Positions 30,957-32,685 of a stretch of DNA of 32,685 bases are shown piece after piece; position 1 is the stretch's first letter, and each line of letters begins with the position of its first letter. This DNA comes from DATHBP01 sp035296085 (GTDB taxonomy: Bacteria; Actinomycetota; Actinomycetes; Propionibacteriales; Nocardioidaceae): the NCBI GenBank assembly GCA_035296085.1, contig DATHBP010000050.1, forward strand, positions 1-32,685, written 5' to 3'. A model generated the notes under the pieces. That model ran no database searches. It worked only from the letters and a program-made list of their open reading frames with translations, and was not told the origin of the DNA. Both the position numbers and the translations under genes were made by a program.

Positions 30957-32288
30957 GTGGAGACGACAGCCCTGCTGACCGACCACTACGAGCTGACCAT
31001 GGTGCAGGCAGCTCTGCGGGCCGGCACCGCTGCGCGGCCGTCGGTCTTCGAGCTGTTCGCCCGGCGCCTGCCGAGTGGGCGCCGGTACGGCGTCGTTGCC
31101 GGCACCGGCCGCCTGCTCGACGCGCTCGAGCGGTTCCGCTACGACGACGAGTCGCTGCGCTGGCTGGCCGACCACGAGGTCGTCGACGCGCGCACCCGCG
31201 AGTGGCTCGCGGCGTACACGTTCGGCGGCGACATCTGGGGCTATCCGGAAGGCGAGACCTACTTCCCGCACTCCCCCTTGCTGGTCGTAGAGGCCAGCTT
31301 CGCCGAGTCGGTGCTGCTCGAGACGTTGTGCCTGTCGATTCTCAACTACGACTCTGCCGTCGCCTCGGCTGCCTCGCGGGTTACCGCCGTCGCCGAGGAC
31401 CGTCCGTGCATCGAGATGGGCTCTCGGCGTACCCATGAGCGGGCCGCGGTGGCTGCCGCCCGCGCCGCCTACATCGCCGGCTTCGCCGCCACCTCCAATC
31501 TTGCCGCGGGCCGGCTGCACGGTGTCCCGACGACCGGCACCAGTGCGCACTCCTTCACGTTGCTGCACGACAGCGAACGCGCCGCGTTCACTGCACAGGT
31601 CGAGTCGCTGGGCCGAGGTACGACTCTCCTGGTCGACACCTACGACGTCGCGCAGGCCGTACGCCTCGCGATCGAGGTCACCGGCACCGACCTTGGTGCG
31701 GTCCGCATCGACTCCGGCGACCTACCGATGGTTGCCCGGCAGGTACGTCGGCAGCTCGACGAGCTCGGTGCCGCCAAGACGCGGATCATCGTCACCGGTG
31801 ACCTGGACGAGTACGCCGTAGCCGGGCTGGCCGCCGCGCCGGTCGACGGCTACGGGGTCGGCACGTCACTGGTAACCGGGAGCGGTCATCCAACGTGCGG
31901 ATTCGTCTACAAGCTGGTCGCGCGGGCGGCATCGGACGATCCCGCCGCACCGCTGGTCTCGGTGGCGAAGCGCAGCGAGGACAAGTGGTCGGTCGGCGGA
32001 CGCAAGTGGGCGATGCGGCGGCTGTCCGCCGACGGCGTCGCACAGGCCGAGGTGGTCGGAGTCGACGCGCCACCCGCGAACGACGGGGACGACCGCAACC
32101 TGCTCGTGCCCTTGGTGCGGGCCGGCGAGATCGTCGGTCGGGAATCCCTGCTCGCGGCGCGCGAGCGGCACGAGCGTTCCCGGGCCGAGCTGCCACTGCC
32201 GGCCCGCCAGCTCTCCCGCGGCGAGCCGGCCATCCCCACCGAGTTCGTGGGCAGCGAGCGCAGTCCTCATGTGGAGCTGCGGCGATGA
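30957..32288 (+). CDS. pncB: Nicotinate phosphoribosyltransferase (PncB)
   Basis: A 443-residue enzyme of NAD salvage that joins nicotinate and PRPP to nicotinate mononucleotide. Motifs: 'LLTDHYELTMVQAAL' at the N-terminus, 'FPHSPLLVVEA', 'EMGSRRTHERAAVAAARAAYIAGF' with the conserved R-R-x-H, 'VRIDSGDLPMVARQVR' and 'YGVGTSLVTGSGHPTCGFVYKLV' (the PRPP/phosphate region). Start GTG, leaderless. Its stop overlaps the pncA start by four bases (ATGA), so nicotinamidase and this enzyme form one salvage unit. It is divergent from clpS, the same arrangement as Rv1330c/Rv1331. Confidence 0.96.
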   Translation: METTALLTDHYELTMVQAALRAGTAARPSVFELFARRLPSGRRYGVVAGTGRLLDALERFRYDDESLRWLADHEVVDARTREWLAAYTFGGDIWGYPEGETYFPHSPLLVVEASFAESVLLETLCLSILNYDSAVASAASRVTAVAEDRPCIEMGSRRTHERAAVAAARAAYIAGFAATSNLAAGRLHGVPTTGTSAHSFTLLHDSERAAFTAQVESLGRGTTLLVDTYDVAQAVRLAIEVTGTDLGAVRIDSGDLPMVARQVRRQLDELGAAKTRIIVTGDLDEYAVAGLAAAPVDGYGVGTSLVTGSGHPTCGFVYKLVARAASDDPAAPLVSVAKRSEDKWSVGGRKWAMRRLSADGVAQAEVVGVDAPPANDGDDRNLLVPLVRAGEIVGRESLLAARERHERSRAELPLPARQLSRGEPAIPTEFVGSERSPHVELRR

Positions 32289-32685
32289 CCCACGCGCTGT
32301 TGGTTGTGGACGTACAAAACGACTTCTGTGAAGGGGGCAGCCTGGCAGTGCCCGGCGGGTCGGAGGTAGCGTTTCGAATCGGAGCGTTGCTGCGGCGCTG
32401 GCGCGACACCGAGCCCCGCGACCCCCCTTACGACGTCGTCGTGGCCACCCGCGACCACCACATCGACCCTGGCGGGCACTTCTCGCCTGAGCCCGACTTC
32501 GTCGAGTCCTGGCCGGTCCACTGCGTCGCTGACTCCGATGGCGCGGCGTTTCATCCCAACCTCGACCCGCAGCCCTTCGACGCGACATTCCTCAAGGGCG
32601 AGTACGCCGCCGCCTACTCCGGCTTCGAGGGGCGGTCGCGAGACGGCCGCGACCTGGCTGAATGGCTGACTGGGCACGGTGTCGA
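32285..32685 (+). CDS. pncA: Nicotinamidase (PncA), 3' end outside window
   Basis: The first 133 codons of an isochorismatase-fold amidase that converts nicotinamide to nicotinate, the substrate of PncB. Seen: catalytic D9 in 'LLVVDVQNDFCEGGSL', the metal site 'TRDHHIDPGGHFS' with a later His in 'WPVHCV', and the catalytic Lys in 'FLKGEYAAAYSGFEG'. The active-site Cys lies beyond the window. The order D...D-x-H-I-D-P-G-x-H-F-S...K is specific to PncA rather than to other isochorismatases. Translationally coupled to pncB. Confidence 0.92.
   Translation, partial: MTHALLVVDVQNDFCEGGSLAVPGGSEVAFRIGALLRRWRDTEPRDPPYDVVVATRDHHIDPGGHFSPEPDFVESWPVHCVADSDGAAFHPNLDPQPFDATFLKGEYAAAYSGFEGRSRDGRDLAEWLTGHGV

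Noticed and set aside
30567..31568. Upstream extension of the DUF2017 frame through clpS and pncB
   Set aside because: clpS and pncB are real genes in other frames; the family starts at 30566, with an ATGA overlap to clpS.

Overview
The window is GC-rich DNA (about 70% by eye) from an actinobacterium. Three things point there: a block almost collinear with the Mycobacterium tuberculosis Rv1330c-Rv1341 region, DUF664/DinB-type proteins typical of mycothiol-using bacteria, and many starts that look leaderless (a TANNNT-like hexamer, six or seven bases, then ATG or GTG). I cannot name a genus. There is no insertion sequence, prophage, CRISPR array or replication origin that I can see.

Positions 1-8.5 kb are an accessory region of mixed orientation: two VOC proteins, a DUF1801-like protein, a Tat-exported protein with a Thr-Pro repeat linker and a possible glycosidase domain, a WYL regulator divergent from an alpha/beta hydrolase and a DinB2-like DNA polymerase, a GNAT acetyltransferase, two convergent DUF664 proteins and a third VOC protein.

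Positions 8.6-15.4 kb hold a compact histidine operon on the minus strand: hisD-hisC-hisB-hisH-hisA/priA-hisF-hisIE-hisG. Only histidinol-phosphatase is missing. HisI and HisE are fused and sit next to hisG, as if the two his loci found in mycobacteria had been joined. A 15-bp tandem repeat lies directly in front of hisA.

Positions 15.4-23.8 kb carry a membrane protein, a YjbR-like protein, a heme catalase with a 19-bp perfect terminator stem, an SRPBCC protein behind a SigF/SigB-like promoter, a cyclic-nucleotide-binding-fold protein divergent from an 878-residue cyclase-like/STAND/TPR protein, a cupin and a DUF3618 protein.

Positions 23.9-32.7 kb are the conserved block: an unusual tRNA with a UAG anticodon but a short variable loop, then rdgB, rph, an Rv1339-like metallo-beta-lactamase-fold protein and murI on the minus strand; a plus-strand AbiEi/DUF559-like gene; then cysM, cysO, mec, DUF2017 and clpS on the minus strand; and divergently pncB and the start of pncA (NAD salvage). 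The cysM reading frame is cut by a single in-frame amber codon where a tyrosine is expected. The most interesting points are that amber codon, the tRNA architecture, the extra residue after Gly-Gly in CysO, the leucine steric gate of the DinB2-like polymerase, the his operon junction, and the repeated leaderless-promoter signature.
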